From Catenaria anguillulae PL171 (taxonomy: Eukaryota > Blastocladiomycota > Blastocladiomycetes > Blastocladiales > Catenariaceae): a stretch of DNA of 64,000 bases. Both the position numbers and the translations under genes were made by a program. Under the pieces are notes generated by a model, which worked only from the letters and a program-made list of their open reading frames with translations, was not told where the DNA came from and made no database searches. This document shows positions 1 through 10,644 of this stretch, piece by piece; positions within the stretch are counted from its first letter, which is position 1; each line of letters starts with the position of its first letter. Where the stretch lies: contig MCFL01000046.1 of assembly GCA_002102555.1 (NCBI GenBank), positions 1-64,000 of the forward strand, read 5' to 3'.

Positions 1-834
1 TGATTGCCAACCTCGTCATCGTCGTGTCCGAATCGTCGGCCGCATCCGCAACACCACCGGACTGCCGCCAGTCACCACAAGGTCGTTGTGCGCGACCTGT
101 GCATGGACTATGCGGGCGTCCCGGGCGACGCACAACAAAAGTCGCCGACTACCTGGACCTGCTCGACTTCCACGGCTGCTCGTCAAGGACTCGCACCGCA
201 ACGCTTATGCACTGCCCTCGCGCGCCGCCATGACATGCTGGCCTGCGCCTCACGGAACGCTACGTGTCCAAGCGCCACGGGTCTGCCGGTGCGCGCGTGT
301 TCCGTGCTTTGCACATGCGCGGCAAGCTCGAGGAAAGCAGATTGCCAAGTCACCATGTTGCCTGCGGCCGTGCCAGGCGCGTGTGTTATGAGATGCATCA
401 TGGCGGGTTGATTGAGCTTGTCCCCGTACACAAGAGCATGGATCGCGCACCCGCGCGCACCGTGTATGTGTATTGTGTGGAGGAGGGCGCCATGGCTAGG
501 GCATGCGCACGGGCATCAAGCAGCCATTTGTAACACTTGGAGCGGTTGGCCAGGTGGAAAGGAGACCGAAAGTGTGGAGGCAGCGGCGAGTGCGGCAGCC
601 AAGAAGCGGAGGATGAAGCAGGCAGCGTCCGCGAGCGCCGGCGGGATGGAGGTGGATGGCGAGGGACGGGCGAAGGTGCCGTTGTGGATGAGGATTGGAC
701 GAGGCAGAGCAGTTGATGCACCGCAACGAGGCAGCAAAGGTTACGCTCAAGTGGCACTGCTCCGGTTGGAGCGCGATTTAGTCGTGTTTGAGTCGGCACC
801 CGCGCCGGCCAATTCATCGGCGCCTGCATTGTAG
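1..834 (+). pseudogene. Decayed 3' part of an RPC3 (RNA polymerase III subunit) copy
   Basis: This is the mirror image of the last half of the intact RPC3 gene at 20888-22564. The end is conserved, including the final TAG at 832-834, but no single frame survives: matching peptide pieces hop among three frames. Compared with the intact copy, many bases are missing, mostly from short homopolymers (the first 25 bases alone lack a C and an A), and there are larger indels around 660-760. The 5' part lies outside the window. It may be a genuine dead duplicate or partly the result of poor base calling; the number of lesions favours decay. No functional product is expected. Confidence 0.85.
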
Positions 835-1266
835 TTGATGTTTTGTCGTCACTCCCATACAGTTGGTGGACATCCATCCATTTAGTTTTTATCCATTCGC
901 ATCTTGCAAGTCACTCCCGTCCACTGGCAGTCCAAGCGGTAGGGCCCAGCTGGTATGGTATGGAGGAAGGGCGCGGCAGCTCGATCGCGTCGGCCGCTTG
1001 CCAGCCTGAACTGGCCGCTGAACCAGCAGCTTCAAATGCCGCCGCGCACGCCGACCATACTGTCGAACACTCTCAGCAACATTGCCCTCACACCCGGCGC
1101 CCGCCGACACAATGCGACTGGGCTTGTCTTAGAACGGGATCCGCATTCCAAGAAGCGCCAGCGCGACGGCCAGCTTCGGCGTGAAACGTGCCCATGCTCG
1201 AAAAACCTGGCTGGTGCACAATCGTACGGTTAGTCACTGGACTGCGTCACCTGTCTCTGCAGCGCC

Positions 1267-4182
1267 ATGGCCGACGGCCTTGCTACTGCCGTTACAAGCA
1301 TCCAGACCACCGACGCAACTGCGGCACGCCACGCCGACACAGCCATCAAAAAGCGCGCGAGGCTCGGTCCCACTCCTTGGCCTGGTGCTCCAGGAGTCAA
1401 GGCCGCACAGCTTCCCGCGCTAGCAGTAGAACCAGTCGACAAGGCAGCCTCCGACGACGAACCCGTTTCTGTTGGCGCTCATCCTCCTCTGATCTGCCTA
1501 CCCATCGACCCACGACCCGCTTGCGAAATCTTGCCTCATGAGCTCTTGATCGAAGTTATTCAGCGGTGCCAACCGACAGTCACCATTCCCGCAGCAATCT
1601 GTACACCACTAGATGCATGCCGAACCAATGCAGCAATCCAGCGGTCTTGGAAAAGTCACATTGTCTTCCACTCCAACATTTACGACCACTAGTATTTGGC
1701 GCGGGAAGCACGTGAGCCATTTCGGCTTGCTTCAGAGAATCCTTCAAGGCTCGCCCGCTTCCTCAAGATGCGCATGCTCCCCACCAAGGAATCGTCTCTC
1801 GCTCAAACGGGCCACTTCTTGCTGAATATCTGTCACCTGGTCAACCAGTTGCGGACAATGTGTTTGACCATGCCTTCGTTACCTGGCTTTTCGGCAGTAC
1901 CGGTCCATTTGCATTTGCCGCTCGCTCAAGGCAAATCGTCGTATCAGAATCAGCACCCATCCTTCCAACAGGGGGCTTCCCAGCAACGGCTCCCAGCCCT
2001 GGGCGAGCAACACGACACTCTGGTGGACGCCATATCCCGACGTGCCTCTCCTCGCTTCGTGCTTTATCCGCACTGGCCAGGCGAGCCAGCTTCACCGACT
2101 GCTTTTCCTCGCTTCCAAGAACAACATCCTCACCGCTTTACCCGCCAACCCCACTTTGTCAACTTGGTCGCCGCTCATGCTCGACAATCGCTTCTTTGTT
2201 TGTCACTGCGTGTTTCAATTGACCCGCACGCTGAGTGAGACCTCCTTGCCCTTTGACGTGTTTCTGCTCCTCACTGCCCTTATGGAATGGTCTGGGCCAA
2301 CCATTCACGCCATCACGGAAACTATGCCAACGAGCCGGTTGCTGTTCTCGGACCAATACACGCCATTCCGCGTCCCAGTCATTGCCATGGCGCGCAAACG
2401 GATCCTGCGGGACTGCGCACAAGCAGCCCGACCCGTCGCAGCACTCGATGCGATCAGTGCGATCCCAGCTGCACGCGGAGGCATAGAGTACTTTCCGCTT
2501 TCGACCAAGGCAAAGTTTGTGTACGGCGACTTCAGGGCGTATTTCCAGGGATTCGACTCAAAGTGCCTTGACGTGGTCGCCTCAAATCATCGAGCGCGGA
2601 GGAAGATTGGGTCAATTTTCGCCAGTTTTTGTGCACATGAACTGGACGGTGACATGGACATGGTGCGAATGGGTTTGCAGCACAACTTGTTTGATGATGT
2701 GACCCTCGGGCGACTCCTGTTCTTTTGGCATCACCATCAATTTTGTGTCAATGTCGGACTTTGCGATGATGATTTTGGAGCATTGCGTTGGGCCAGCATG
2801 CATGGTGCGGTGCCCCTGGCTCAAGTCATCGCTGCAGGTACTACGTATATTTTGTGCCTGCTGATCGGTGACGATTCGAGGTTTGCTGGGTTTTCATGCA
2901 GCAGACACTGATGCTTTGTATGTATCGTCTGTTTCTTTTCAGCCATCCGTCCTAGCCTTCATCATCAGTATGCGAGTAATGTCCCAAGCAACACCGTGCA
3001 AACTCTCGAACACATAACGGGCGAAATTGTATTGGCCCTGGCCCGGTTTTCGCCCGATTTGTACGCGATCGACCTGCACATACTATCGACAACCGCTGTG
3101 CTGCAATCCTTGCTTCGCGCCTTTCAACAACTCCACGGCGACTTGCTCAGTTGATTGTCGACAACTCCACAAACTGGGCGCCATGCTTGCTCAATTGCAT
3201 CCTGTTTGACGTCAAGTTCAACCAACGATCGATTACGCCCGCGTAATTTGTGGCTGGGTCCGCAAGTCCTCGAGTGCAAGTGTAGACATTGAGTTGATTC
3301 CTCGGCTGTTTGAGGCAGCCGCACAGTCCGGCCACTCACGCATGTACTTTGATTCGCGCAACGACATTGTAGGCGTCGCTGCAGTGTTGGTTCGCTGCTG
3401 GTCGCGCCGCTTGGATCCAGACCGGGTTTACGCCCGCGCCATGATTGATGCGCTCGTCGACACGCTGTGTTCAAGTAGCGACGATTTCGAAACCGAACCG
3501 AATCCGCAGCTTGTCAACTCCCGGCATGGCTCGAGTCGGAGGTGAAGGACATCATATCAGCCACGTTTGACATCGAAGTCATGACTGCCGTCGACCGTGC
3601 CGAGCAGTTTGCCGACCTCATTCCTCGCGATAATCTCCTATTTGAAATCGGAAACGGTCGTCTGGACACGCATTTTCCACTCGGCCCCTTGTACCTCATC
3701 TGTCCGAGCGTGGTCAAGTCGCGGCTCGAAACGGGGTTGGCCAACAAGTCCCTGTGGGTGCGGGCGCTGTACGCCAAGGACGAGCTCGCGATCGCCATCC
3801 CAGTTGCGGACGCAATCAAGACGGTGCGCAACGCTTTAAGCCTTGGCTGCGACTCGGTGGATATCGCCATCTTGTTTGACTTGTTCCCAACACGGTTCTG
3901 TGTGATTCCGAGTTCCTTTGGGCCATCGGGTGTCTTGTGCACATGGCCGATTCGGCAGTGCTTATGAAGGGCATGGACAAGTCTGGGTGGAAGTGGCGCG
4001 AGGCCATGATGTGTGTGAATCAAGTTGACTTTGCGAGGGCACATCAAGACCGTACCAGCGGTACCAAGTCACCTGGCGGTGTGATTCCTGATGAACTGCT
4101 GTGGGTCCGCAGTTTGGTCGTCACGCCTGTGTTGTTTGCCGCAGCTGTCCTGCTAGGAGGTGACGCTTTGTGTGATGTGTGA
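1267..4182 (+). pseudogene. F-box/ankyrin-like gene copy, disrupted (left arm)
   Basis: From ATG 1267 the frame encodes a Pro/Ala-rich leader and then an F-box-like opening (LPHELLIEVIQRC) at about 1531-1569. It ends in a TAG at 1690-1692 where the right-arm copy has GAG. Homology then continues in other frames, with an A lost from a run of four near 1803. Long open pieces remain at about 2042-2911 and 3542-3967, and the end is near 4182. A piece reading ALRWASMHGAVPLAQVI (about 2783-2833) resembles a weak ankyrin-type helix pair. A plausible intron runs from GTACTACG near 2838 to an acceptor near 2942. I do not recognise the family beyond this. It retains a 650-nt segment that the right copy has lost. 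Confidence 0.7.
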
Positions 4183-4580
4183 GCCGCTGTTGTACTTCCT
4201 CTACGTACATAATACCTTTTGCCTTGCCTGTCCGTACTTGATTAATGTGAGTTGATAGGACGTTTCGTTGGACTTGACTACGAGGAAACACAAATACAGT
4301 ACGGCGGCATGTGCAAGAGCTGCCAATGTAGGCTGGATCCAACGCTCAGGCAGAATCGTGATGGTCATGAGAGTCTGATATATGATTCATTACCGCCATT
4401 AGTAAACTATAACAGCCATTCAGTCGCCGCCGGTAAACATTGAATGTTGAGCGCCTCGCTTTCGAACGTTCGTTGTTCAATCATGCCACCTCACATCTCA
4501 AGCGCTTCAACCGACACTCAGGCACCATGATCACCACTTTGCCGATGGTGTCTGTGTACTCAAACATTCAAAGTGCTGTT
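4183..4580. other. Non-coding flank inside the left arm
   Basis: I see no gene here. The segment aligns with about 17800-18197 in the right arm. It contains AT-richer sequence and the 3' flank of the disrupted gene. One difference is that a palindrome-like TATATATA-type stretch present on the right (about 17845) is absent here. Confidence 0.5.
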
Positions 4581-5695
4581 TGCCTCAGAGCCTGTACCCC
4601 TCGCCGCTTTGCCTCACGCAAAGCCGGGATGCAGTGCCCCATCATTGACAGCCAAGTTGAATCATACTGTAGTTTTGTCGAAAAGGGCAAGTCTCTCTGG
4701 AGGGGAAAAAGTGTCCGGGTCAACCCATTTGCTATTGCACATGGTTACAAGGAATGTAGGTTATGTCGCTGGGACGAAGAGATGGCGACCCGTGCCTTGC
4801 GATGGACAATGATAGACCACGTGAGTGTGTGGGTGTTGAGAGGAAGAGGGAGAGGGGCGGGGGGGGGGGGGCGTCGTCAACAAGGGTGAAAGTGACGGGA
4901 ACGCAACTTGGTGGTTGAGCTTGACGTGATCACCGAACAGTCGTGCCAAACAAGATAAGCAGCAAGAGAGCGAAATCCCGAAGGCGATATCATTGGTTCA
5001 GTAAGAAAAAAGGTCGGCACAGCGTTTCCATACCCGGAAGGACTGTGCAGAGATGTAATTGTTGTTTTATTTACCTCTCCTTTGACGCCGACGCGTCGGC
5101 ACTGTTCGCGCAAAAGTGCGCGTCGTTTTGCTTTGGCACGCCGATTGGACTAGCCTTTGCACAACCGCAAGACGGATCTGCATGGACGAAAGCACTCAAG
5201 ACTGACCCTCGTGAATCACGATAACGGCCAGAAAATCAAACCCCGTCGAGCAAAGTCGTAACCCCGTCGACCAAAGTCGAAACCCCGTCACGACGAAATC
5301 TGACCCAGTCCCTGCCATGATCCACGCAGCGCTTTTGATTGTCCAAAGCATGCTCGCTGGCCGTTTTCGTTTGCCTCCCAACATTTGATTTCGTAACAGT
5401 GGCGTTCCCACGACCCTGTCACATCTTTTCACACAACAAGTTGACACGGACCAGCGGCCCCCTCCTCCTTCTCTCCCTGTCTCGGTCAAGGGTGGAAAAA
5501 GCTACAAAGACGCACCAGTTCCCCGCCGTCCATCCCCCTGACTCAGTTCACACATCAACACCCACATACTCACGCCATCCCTCATTGTCCATCGCAAGGC
5601 ACGGGTCACCATCTCTTCGCCCCAACCACATAAACCTACATTTCTTGTAACCGTGTGCATAGCAGATGGGCTGACCGGACACTTTTTTTTCCCCT
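4580..5695. repeat. About 1-kb non-coding element with long inverted ends
   Basis: A segment running from a GTGTCCGGGTC motif (about 4711) through TTGCTATTGCACATGGTTAC to CCTTGCGATGGACAATGA and TGAGTGTGTGGG (about 4830) reappears in inverted orientation at about 5560-5690. The interior thus sits between inverted ends of about 110-140 bp. The interior (4870-5550) has no convincing ORF and carries short tandem units at 5231-5290. The same arrangement recurs in the right arm at about 16626-17660. It looks like a non-autonomous foldback/MITE-like element or two inverted copies of one dispersed repeat. No transposase and no clear target duplication were seen. Confidence 0.6.
5231..5290 (+). repeat. 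Short tandem repeat, about 21-nt unit
   Basis: The phrase AACCCCGTCGANCAAAGTCG is repeated about twice and is followed by a partial unit. The matching right-arm site (about 17013-17090) has one more unit, so copy number has changed since the duplication. Confidence 0.75.
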
Positions 5696-6887
5696 CCAGA
5701 TTAATCGCACATCAACCTCCTCGCACGTGCTCTCGTCATCGTCGCCTTCGTTTTCACATGCTCGCTCTATCTCGTCGCCGTCGTCCGCACAACTTTTCCC
5801 CATCCCTGGTACGGGTCACCCTCTTTCTTGTTTTGTTCTTGTCTCGACCTGGCCGCTTGGGTCGTTTGCCAAGGTCTGCCGTGCGCGGCTGCAAAAGGGA
5901 GGGTGGGGCGATTCCCGGGACTTGATTGCCCCTACACGCTCGTCATTCCCTGATGATGAGTGTCATCAAGTCAAGCGAGTCGGCCCACTCGACCCAGACT
6001 TTGGCAATCCCCCCAGGCGGTTGGTTTAGCCCGTGTGGTGCTGTTGCCATTCTCGAGGCTCGTTCGTCCTTTCGTTCGAGTCGCGATCGTTGGAGCTTTT
6101 CAGCTCAACGATTGGACGCATTCCGCGAGTTGACTCTCTGATGTACCGGTGCAACGTCACTGGGGGTGGCCAACACACATACACATGCTTGACTGAGTGC
6201 TTGGATTGATTGAGATCGATGGGCTGACTCCGTTTGTATTTGTCTCTCTTCCTAGAGTCTTACAACTCGACTAACGATCGACATGCGGCTCGCTCAAGCT
6301 TGGTTTGATTTGCGACTGGTACAGGTCACCATTGCTTCGCCCCAACCACATAACTTTACATTACTTGTAACCGTGTGCAATAGCAAATGGGCTGACCCGG
6401 ACAAACCTCCCCTCAGTCCCTCTCCCTCTGTGTACTCCAGACATGATCTTCTTGTCGAGTACATACACATAACCAGGAAAGCATCATCAGCCCAGCAACT
6501 TATTAACACTGAATGAAAACTTGAAGAGAACGCAGCGGTGATACTCGTCGGAGGTAAGACTTTGGGTGCGTGGTACACCGACGAGATGCAAGTAAACTAC
6601 TGAAATCCTGTCACGATGGACCAGCTCCGCTGATGATGCTCAATAAGCGTACCTCTGCTGGACGCAATGACACCGCTTCCTGCATGCGCCACTTTGAAAT
6701 GATCCGGGGTGGGGGTTCGATGACACTGCATCCACAAGGATATGTTGCGCAAACCTCGCCTCCTGCAGGGAACTGGAAAGCCATTGTGGGTTTTTGAGCT
6801 GTTCCAATCGCATACCCAGGTGGTCGAGTACAAAGATGTGCCCCAACGACTTTTGCAAGCTCGCTCGATCGCTCGCGAAGACTGAAT
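5696..6887. other. Non-coding spacer inside the left arm with a third copy of the dispersed repeat
   Basis: I see no gene here; the ORFs are short and not shared with the right arm in frame. At about 6326-6402 lies another copy of the repeat (GGTCACCATTGCTTCGCCCC through GGGCTGACCCGGAC) in the same orientation as the 5596-5690 copy. The stretch 6540-6887 matches 15250-15640 of the right arm on the opposite strand. Confidence 0.6.
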
Positions 6888-7238
6888 AGACTATATTCCA
6901 ATAGAGGTCACTTGTGGCCGAGTCGTTAAGCAATGCCCTGCTGCTAGTAGGGAGGCGGGTTCGACCCCTGCTGGCAGCATCTTGCACTTTGGGAAAAGAT
7001 AACGGCGAACCTTGAGTTGAGCGTCTGCTTACCGAACAGATTATTTATTAAGATGGTTCGCAATGATACTCAAGGGATTAAGGGCAACCCATCGTGAGCA
7101 GTGAGCCCAGAAGACTTCGGTAGATGTAATTCTTGGGGTGAGAGCCGGCAGTCACCCTGGCAAGGTGAAAGGCGCCCGTGATCACAACTGAGATGCATTT
7201 CAGATACCACCAAAAAAAAAAAAAGACTATATTCCAAT
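6888..7238 (+). mobile_element. tRNA-Ser-derived SINE with 15-bp target-site duplication
   Basis: The insert (6903-7223) is flanked by perfect 15-bp direct repeats AGACTATATTCCAAT at 6888-6902 and 7224-7238. It starts with a tRNA-like head: box A TGGCCGAGTCG near 6915-6925 and box B GGTTCGACCCC at 6958-6968. An anticodon stem (CCCTG/TAGGG) closes a 7-nt loop with a GCT (Ser) anticodon, and a T-stem GCGGG/CCTGC is present. The acceptor stem and long variable arm are lost, so it is not a working tRNA. A body of about 230 nt follows and ends in a run of 13 A. The right arm holds the uninterrupted target at about 15272-15300. These are the hallmarks of LINE-mobilised SINE retroposition. Confidence 0.92.
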
Positions 7239-7281
7239 GAATGAAAAACGATACAAAAACCTGCACACTCAGTTTGCGTGC

Positions 7282-8086
7282 TTAATTGCGACCCGCCATG
7301 ACACCACCATCCACATCCCACACTGCGCCAGTGACCCACCCGGCCTTGGTGTCGTCCAACAAGAACCCGACCGTGTTGGCCACATCCTTGGGGGTTCCCA
7401 CTTTGCCAATGGGATGGAACGCATTGAACGAGTCCATGGTTTCTTGCACCTTGTCCTCGGCAATGAACGCCTTGTAAATGGGTGTGTGCACCACCGCGGG
7501 ACTCACGGCATTGACGCGAATGCCGTACTCGGCCAGTTCCATGGCCAAGTGCTGCGTCAACGCGTGCAATCCGGCCTTGGCCATCGAGTAGGCCGACGAC
7601 GGGGTCGCCTTGATGGCCTGCTTGGCCCACATGCTGCCAATCGTCACAATGGATCCGTTGCCGTGTTGCTTCATGTTGCGTGCGACGGCTTGCGTGATGA
7701 AGTATGTGGCCCGGTTCAGGTCGAGGTACTCGTTGTAGTCGTCGGTCGTGTGCTCCAGAAAGGGTTTGGGGGAAAAGACGCCCGCCGCGTTAACGAGGTA
7801 CTTCCAGTGGGTGGTCGGCGTGGACGAGGCAATGGCCGAGGTGATGACACTGGTCACTTGGTCTGCGTCGTACAGGTTGACGCTGAGCGTCTCGACACGG
7901 TCGGGTTGGTTGAGCGACTTGGCAGCAGCAGCGAGCTTTGGAGGCATTGTTGCCGACAAGGACAACCTTGGTGGATGCTGGCGTCGACGAGAGAATTTGC
8001 ACAGCGGAAGCGAGGCCAATACCTGAAGAGCCGCCAATGATCAAGGCCTTTGTGGTGATGGTTGTGGTAGTCGTGGTGGCGGTCAT
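7282..8086 (-). pseudogene. SDR oxidoreductase copy with a single frameshift (left arm)
   Basis: This is the mirror copy of the intact SDR at 14420-15226. From ATG 8086 the N-terminal Rossmann part (GGSSGIG) is in frame up to about residue 50. There one extra A (an AAA run in place of AA, near 7938) shifts the frame. From there to the stop at 7282 a second frame preserves everything else, including NAAG, the Ser of IGSMW and the YSMAK catalytic motif, with only a few substitutions relative to the other copy. Conservation after the lesion suggests either a very recent mutation or a base-calling error. If the extra A is wrong, this is a second working gene. The promoter TATA box is retained. 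Confidence 0.8.
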
Positions 8087-8196
8087 GTTTGTGCAGTTGA
8101 GGGTCGCAGGGCAAACGGAGGCTAGTGAGATCAAGAGAGGTGGTGTGTGCTATGGAAACTTGAATGAATGTGGAATTGAGGGTGGGAATCCATCAG

Positions 8197-8204
8197 CTTT
8201 TATA
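8197..8204 (-). promoter_or_regulatory. TATA box of the left-arm SDR copy
   Basis: TATAAAAG on the minus strand lies about 110 nt upstream of the ATG at 8086, in the same place as the TATA box of the right-arm copy. The surrounding GAACGGGTATAAA and the CACATTCATTCAAGT downstream are shared by both copies. Confidence 0.6.
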
Positions 8205-8251
8205 CCCGTTCCCACCGTCCATACTGCAGCCATTCTTGCATTGGTGCCCAG

Positions 8252-8705
8252 AGGATAACATGTGAGGCGTGAGCGAAAATTGACGGCGGAGCGACTGACT
8301 CAGATGACTGAAATGTTGTACGATCGGTCCAATAAGTCACCATGCAGAGCACCCCGAAAGGGCCCTGGGTACATGTAGTTGTGCTCATTCGTAATCAACC
8401 GCCACAGCTGGTGTGGGAGCTGAGACAGGGGACGCGCTTGGTTTGCAACATCATGAGGGTATGTTTACAGTACCGAGGCCAAGATTGCTCGCTGACGATA
8501 TCATAGCCAAGTTGACTCTTTCCTCACATTCTCTGCAATTGCTGACTATCTGTCATGGAGCTTCGCATGGAGTTTGTCAAGTTTAAGCGACTCTGCTCAC
8601 TTCACGTATGTACGCCATACCCGTATTTACACCTCGGAATGACGATGAGTCGGCGGGATATGCAGTGCAAGTGAGCATTTCATTTTGAGATTCGCATCCA
8701 TCACA
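8252..8705. other. Spacer sequence next to the left arm, no gene seen
   Basis: Here the similarity between the arms ends. No ORF, RNA or repeat was recognised. The segment lies between the divergent SDR promoter and the 3' end of the LRR gene. Confidence 0.5.
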
Positions 8706-10382
8706 TCAATCCCAGCCCCCAACACCCAAACCAAACCCATCGTCCATTTCCTCTTTTGCTGCGGCTTGCTCCAACTCCTTGACAACCATTGCCCGATCCA
8801 CAGCGCCCACCTTCCCATCTGTTCCTTTCTTGCCTGCCGAATGTTTGGCAACCACCACCTCTACTACGCCAGTCACTGATGGCGGCGGCGCGAGCACATC
8901 ATCCTTGGACGCAACAATCGACGAAGACTCGTCAGCCGATGCGGGAGCTTTGACGGCAGCTTTGGACTTGTTTCCGGGCTTTGGCTTTGCAGCAGAAGGC
9001 GCCACAGAGTCCGCCGGCTTTGCCGCAACCGGGGTTTCCTTCTTTGCTACTGGGCCGACTCGTTGTTGTCCGCCGCAAAGAATCCGTCGCGCTTGGCCCT
9101 GGGTTTGCCGCCCAAAGCGTTACCACCCAGTGCACTTGGCTTGCCGCCCAACACATTCCCGCCCAATGAACCCGCAACTTCCTTGCGCGAACGCTTTGCG
9201 CGAGTGCCCGCCGCGTCGGCTGCATCATCACGCTGCGACGCCGAGCGTTTTTTCTTGGCGGCCATATCGGCCTTTGTCGGCCGACTCGAGTCTGGCCGCG
9301 CCCTGGCCTTACGTTGAGGAGTATCAACGTCCATGCGATCCTCGGCCTCTTCATCACTGCCGCTACCGCTGCCACTGGCAGGCTGCCGCCCACCTGCACC
9401 CCCCGCCAGCGTCTCCTTCAATCGAAGTCCCTTGACGGGTTTCTCAATCCCCAGCTCTTTGAGCTTCTTGCGCACCTCGAGTGCCTGGCGCTTTGCCTTG
9501 TTCTTGAGATAGCGTGGGTCAAAGCGTTTGCCATCGAGCACGCGCAGCGTCGGGAACAAGGTCTTGACCTTTTCTTCGTAGTCGGGCTCAGATGTGATGG
9601 GGTTGCCTTTGAGGTTGAGGTCGACGAGATGGGAAAGTGCGGCGAGCGGAACAATGTCGCTGTGGAATAATTGGCGGGTGTAAGAGAGCGCAAAGGTCAA
9701 CCCACCGGGGGGAAGAGAGAAGCACGAGAAACATACGTAAACGACTTGATCTGATTGTTGCCCAAATTGACTACCTCCAGTGCCGGGTTCCCGCCAATAC
9801 TCTCGGGAACCACCGACAATTGACAGTCGTTCAAGCGCAACTCCTTGAGCTTTGCATTCTTGCTCAAGTCTGGAATGACGCGAATCGGGTTGTGCGAGGC
9901 ATTGATCTTTGTCAACTCCTTCAACGCATCGAGCCCCTTGAGTTCGGCCACCTGGTTGTGTGAAATGACGAGGGTGTTGAGCTCGACGCACTCGCTGAGG
10001 TTTTCAATCGTCGCAATCTTGTTGCCGACGGCAACCAGGGCCTTGAGCTTTGCGAGGCCGAGGAGGTGGTACGAGAGGCGAGCGATTTGGTTGTTGGAGA
10101 CGGTCAGCGAGATGAGATTGGTGAGCTTGTCGAGGTTGGAGAAGGAGGCCAGCTGGTTGGACGAAACGTCGAGCGTGGTGAGTGTTGGTGCACAAGGGAC
10201 GAGGCCTGAAAGCGAGGCGTTGGTGAGGTTGTTTTCCTTGACCGCAAGCTTGCGCAGCGAGGAAAGTGGCGAAGGTCGGCGATGTGGTCCAGGTCCAGGG
10301 CGCGCAGGTCGAGCGACGTGACCGAGCCGAGCGGGGTGTCAGGGTGCCGGGCAGCAATCAGTTCTGGGGTGAGGGCAGTCAT
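8706..10382 (-). CDS. Leucine-rich repeat protein with basic/acidic C-terminal tail
   Basis: From ATG 10382 a row of 22-24-residue SDS22-type LRRs can be read (patterns such as LTTLDVSSNQLASF, LISLTVSNNQI, LNTLVISHNQV, LVDLNLKGNPI). A cap follows (KVKTLFPTLRVLDGKRFDP), then a Lys-rich segment and a low-complexity Ser/Gly/Asp/Lys tail with nuclear-localisation-like clusters (KKKRSASQR, KRSRK). A 77-nt intron (9660-9736, GTATGT..CACAG) joins the last repeats. Two frame changes have no intron to explain them: near 10270 a T appears missing from a TTT run. Near 9047 a stop is followed, in another frame, by a tail of the same composition ending at 8706. The repeats suggest a protein-binding scaffold; the partner is unknown. 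Confidence 0.75.
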
Positions 10383-10644
10383 TCTCGGCGGTTGTATTCA
10401 TTAATTGCAGTTGTGCGTGCGATAAGGTTGCGGATGTCTTCGTGAAGCGCGTTGCCTGTCCGCACTTGACGCCGCGCCGAAGAAAACAGAACAGTTCAAA
10501 GTGCATTCCCAAAGTGAATGAAGACACGTGATGCGTATCTAGGCATCCAAAGTGATCTCTCGCGAGTGCAACAACTGAAGTGTCGAGCCTGCCCAATCCA
10601 TCTCTCTGCAGTTGTCAGATGCATCTTGTACACTCTTGTCAACC

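Larger units (their letters stand above)
1..8250. repeat. Left arm of a giant imperfect inverted repeat
   Basis: Read on the minus strand, this segment matches about 14205-21751 in gene order and in sequence: RPC3 3' part, F-box/ankyrin-like gene, repeat-rich spacer, SDR gene. Non-coding flanks are also alignable, for example around 4440-4640 against 17750-17940, with scattered substitutions and indels. Similarity fades upstream of the SDR TATA box at about 8250. The match continues to base 1, so the arm may extend beyond the window. Content unique to this arm is the SINE at 6903-7223 and the 2821-3470 segment. Edges were estimated by eye. Confidence 0.93.

Noticed and set aside
6903-6978. 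Functional tRNA-Ser gene
   Set aside because: Box A, box B and the anticodon arm are present, but the acceptor stem does not pair, the long variable arm is missing, and the unit is followed by a body and poly(A) within a target duplication.
7237-8040. Plus-strand ORF of 267 codons opposite the left SDR
   Set aside because: It is a shadow of the SDR coding strand; a matching reading opposite the right copy is expected by symmetry and is not evidence for a gene.
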